Source: Pseudomonas protegens CHA0 (GTDB taxonomy: Bacteria; Pseudomonadota; Gammaproteobacteria; Pseudomonadales; Pseudomonadaceae). From it: a DNA stretch of 64,000 nucleotides. The stretch covers positions 311,001 through 375,000 of the forward strand of contig NC_021237.1 of assembly GCF_000397205.1 (NCBI RefSeq). Direction: 5' to 3'. A program made the position numbers and the translations under genes. Of this stretch, positions 63,296 to 64,000 are shown one piece after another. The notes below the pieces were generated by a model. That model had not been told where the DNA came from, did no database searches, and was given only the letters and a program-made list of their open reading frames with translations. The first letter of the stretch is position 1; every line of letters starts with the position of its first letter.

Positions 63296-64000
63296 TTAAC
63301 GATCATCTTCCAAGAGCGAGCGGTAGCGCGACGGCGAACTTCCGGTCCAGCGCTTGAAGGCTCGGGTAAAGTGCGCCTGATCACTGTAGCCCACCATGTA
63401 GGCAATCTCGGTCGCGGTGTATTTGCCGCTGGCAATCAATTGCAGTGCTTCGCTGCGACGGGTTTCGTCACGCAGGTCTTCGAAGTCGATGCCGCAGTAC
63501 TTGAGGCGACGCTGTAGCGTTCGGGAAGACAAGCCGATGTTTCTTGAAATAGCGGTAAGTTTGGATCGATCCTGATCCGCGATCCGTTCGATCAGCACAC
63601 CGGCGGCTTGCGCGGTCGACTTCAAGGCCTCGGTGACTTTCCAGGCGTCATCCCGGGCAGGTTGCAGTGGGGTGTCGAGCAGCTCACGGTCGAATTCGAT
63701 CATGTTGTGCTTCGCGTTCATGTGCAGATTCGGCCCCAGGTACTCCTCCAGCGCCTCATCTCCTCGCTCCCGCGGGTTTTGCAGATGCACCCGTATGGCG
63801 CAAGGCTCGCCGGACATGAGCGGCACTTTCCTCAGCAGCGCCAGAGTGCCGAGAATGACCTGCTTCGGATCAGCCCCGTGCTGCCCGGTGAATTGCTGGA
63901 TCAGCTTCGTCGTACGGCCTTCGGTAACGATTCTTACGTCACTTCCTTGATGCAGTAAGTCCGTATGGATCGCTGCCACTGCGCACGCCTGGGCAAGGTT
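63296..64000 (-). CDS. AraC-family regulator (5' part outside the window)
   Basis: The reading frame stays open to the window end (…NLAQACAVAAIHT), so the start lies beyond 64000. About 235 residues are visible: a ligand-binding-like domain and a C-terminal double helix-turn-helix (LSSRTLQRRLKYCGIDFEDL; MVGYSDQAHFTRAFKRWTGSSPSRYR), the AraC signature. Likely regulates the adjacent DUF1254 gene or the operon behind it. Confidence 0.85.
   Translation of the reverse strand, partial: NLAQACAVAAIHTDLLHQGSDVRIVTEGRTTKLIQQFTGQHGADPKQVILGTLALLRKVPLMSGEPCAIRVHLQNPRERGDEALEEYLGPNLHMNAKHNMIEFDRELLDTPLQPARDDAWKVTEALKSTAQAAGVLIERIADQDRSKLTAISRNIGLSSRTLQRRLKYCGIDFEDLRDETRRSEALQLIASGKYTATEIAYMVGYSDQAHFTRAFKRWTGSSPSRYRSLLEDDR

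Overview
The window is a GC-rich, gene-dense bacterial chromosome segment from the Pseudomonas fluorescens group. The evidence is an almost unbroken Pseudomonas core gene order (rmlB to gshA), ompR/envZ, rimK with its two partner genes, an OprD-family porin, and Pseudomonas-type REP palindromes. The polyyne-type desaturase cluster at the left edge points to a P. protegens-like strain; that species call is inference. I saw no rRNA, tRNA, CRISPR array, prophage or insertion-sequence transposase.

Left accessory part (1-9.2 kb). Positions 2-5205 hold the 3' end of a plus-strand operon: the C-terminus of a fatty-acid desaturase, a stand-alone acyl carrier protein, a desaturase fused to an alpha/beta-hydrolase, a rubredoxin, a second related hydrolase and a dihydrolipoamide dehydrogenase. 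This parts list matches known bacterial polyyne (poly-alkyne lipid) clusters such as protegencin/protegenin. Converging on it is a tauABCD taurine-use operon, split by a 139-bp element with perfect 18-bp terminal inverted repeats.

Core part (9.2-45.2 kb). gshA, a hotdog thioesterase, tex, ompR/envZ (amgRS in P. aeruginosa), the rimA-rimB-rimK operon, hslR, a PAP2 phosphatase, hslO, pckA, an EamA transporter, a DUF1493 protein, a secreted YfaP/TPR protein, a polysaccharide deacetylase, a RecQ-type helicase, a 3-hydroxyacyl-CoA dehydrogenase with a thioesterase, a glycine-zipper protein, a YdeP-like molybdoenzyme with a LysR regulator, a BON-LysM protein, yrfG, nudE, cysQ, a YiiD-type thioesterase, dctD/dctB and the dTDP-rhamnose operon (order B-A-C-D). 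From memory this mirrors P. aeruginosa PA5161-PA5203, minus dctPQM, arcDABC and fabY.

Right part (45.2-64 kb). A 972-residue kinase / degenerate M23 / PLP-enzyme fusion (hydroxylysine- or ethanolamine-phosphate-type phospholyase), the agmatine operon aguBA, a small orphan protein, a TonB-dependent siderophore receptor with a Fur-box-like palindrome, a DsbA-family protein, an NTF2-like protein, an OprD-family porin, two small exported proteins, then a minus-strand run of exported or outer-membrane proteins: LprI-domain protein, cytochrome c, beta-barrel, class A acid phosphatase, MipA/OmpV protein, DUF1254 protein, and an AraC regulator cut by the window end.

Non-coding highlights are a candidate small RNA ending in an orphan terminator near 31.26 kb, two copies of a MITE-like element, nested hairpins before gshA, an inverted repeat in the ompR promoter region, a hairpin directly before dctB, and a dyad between the LysR gene and the molybdoenzyme gene.
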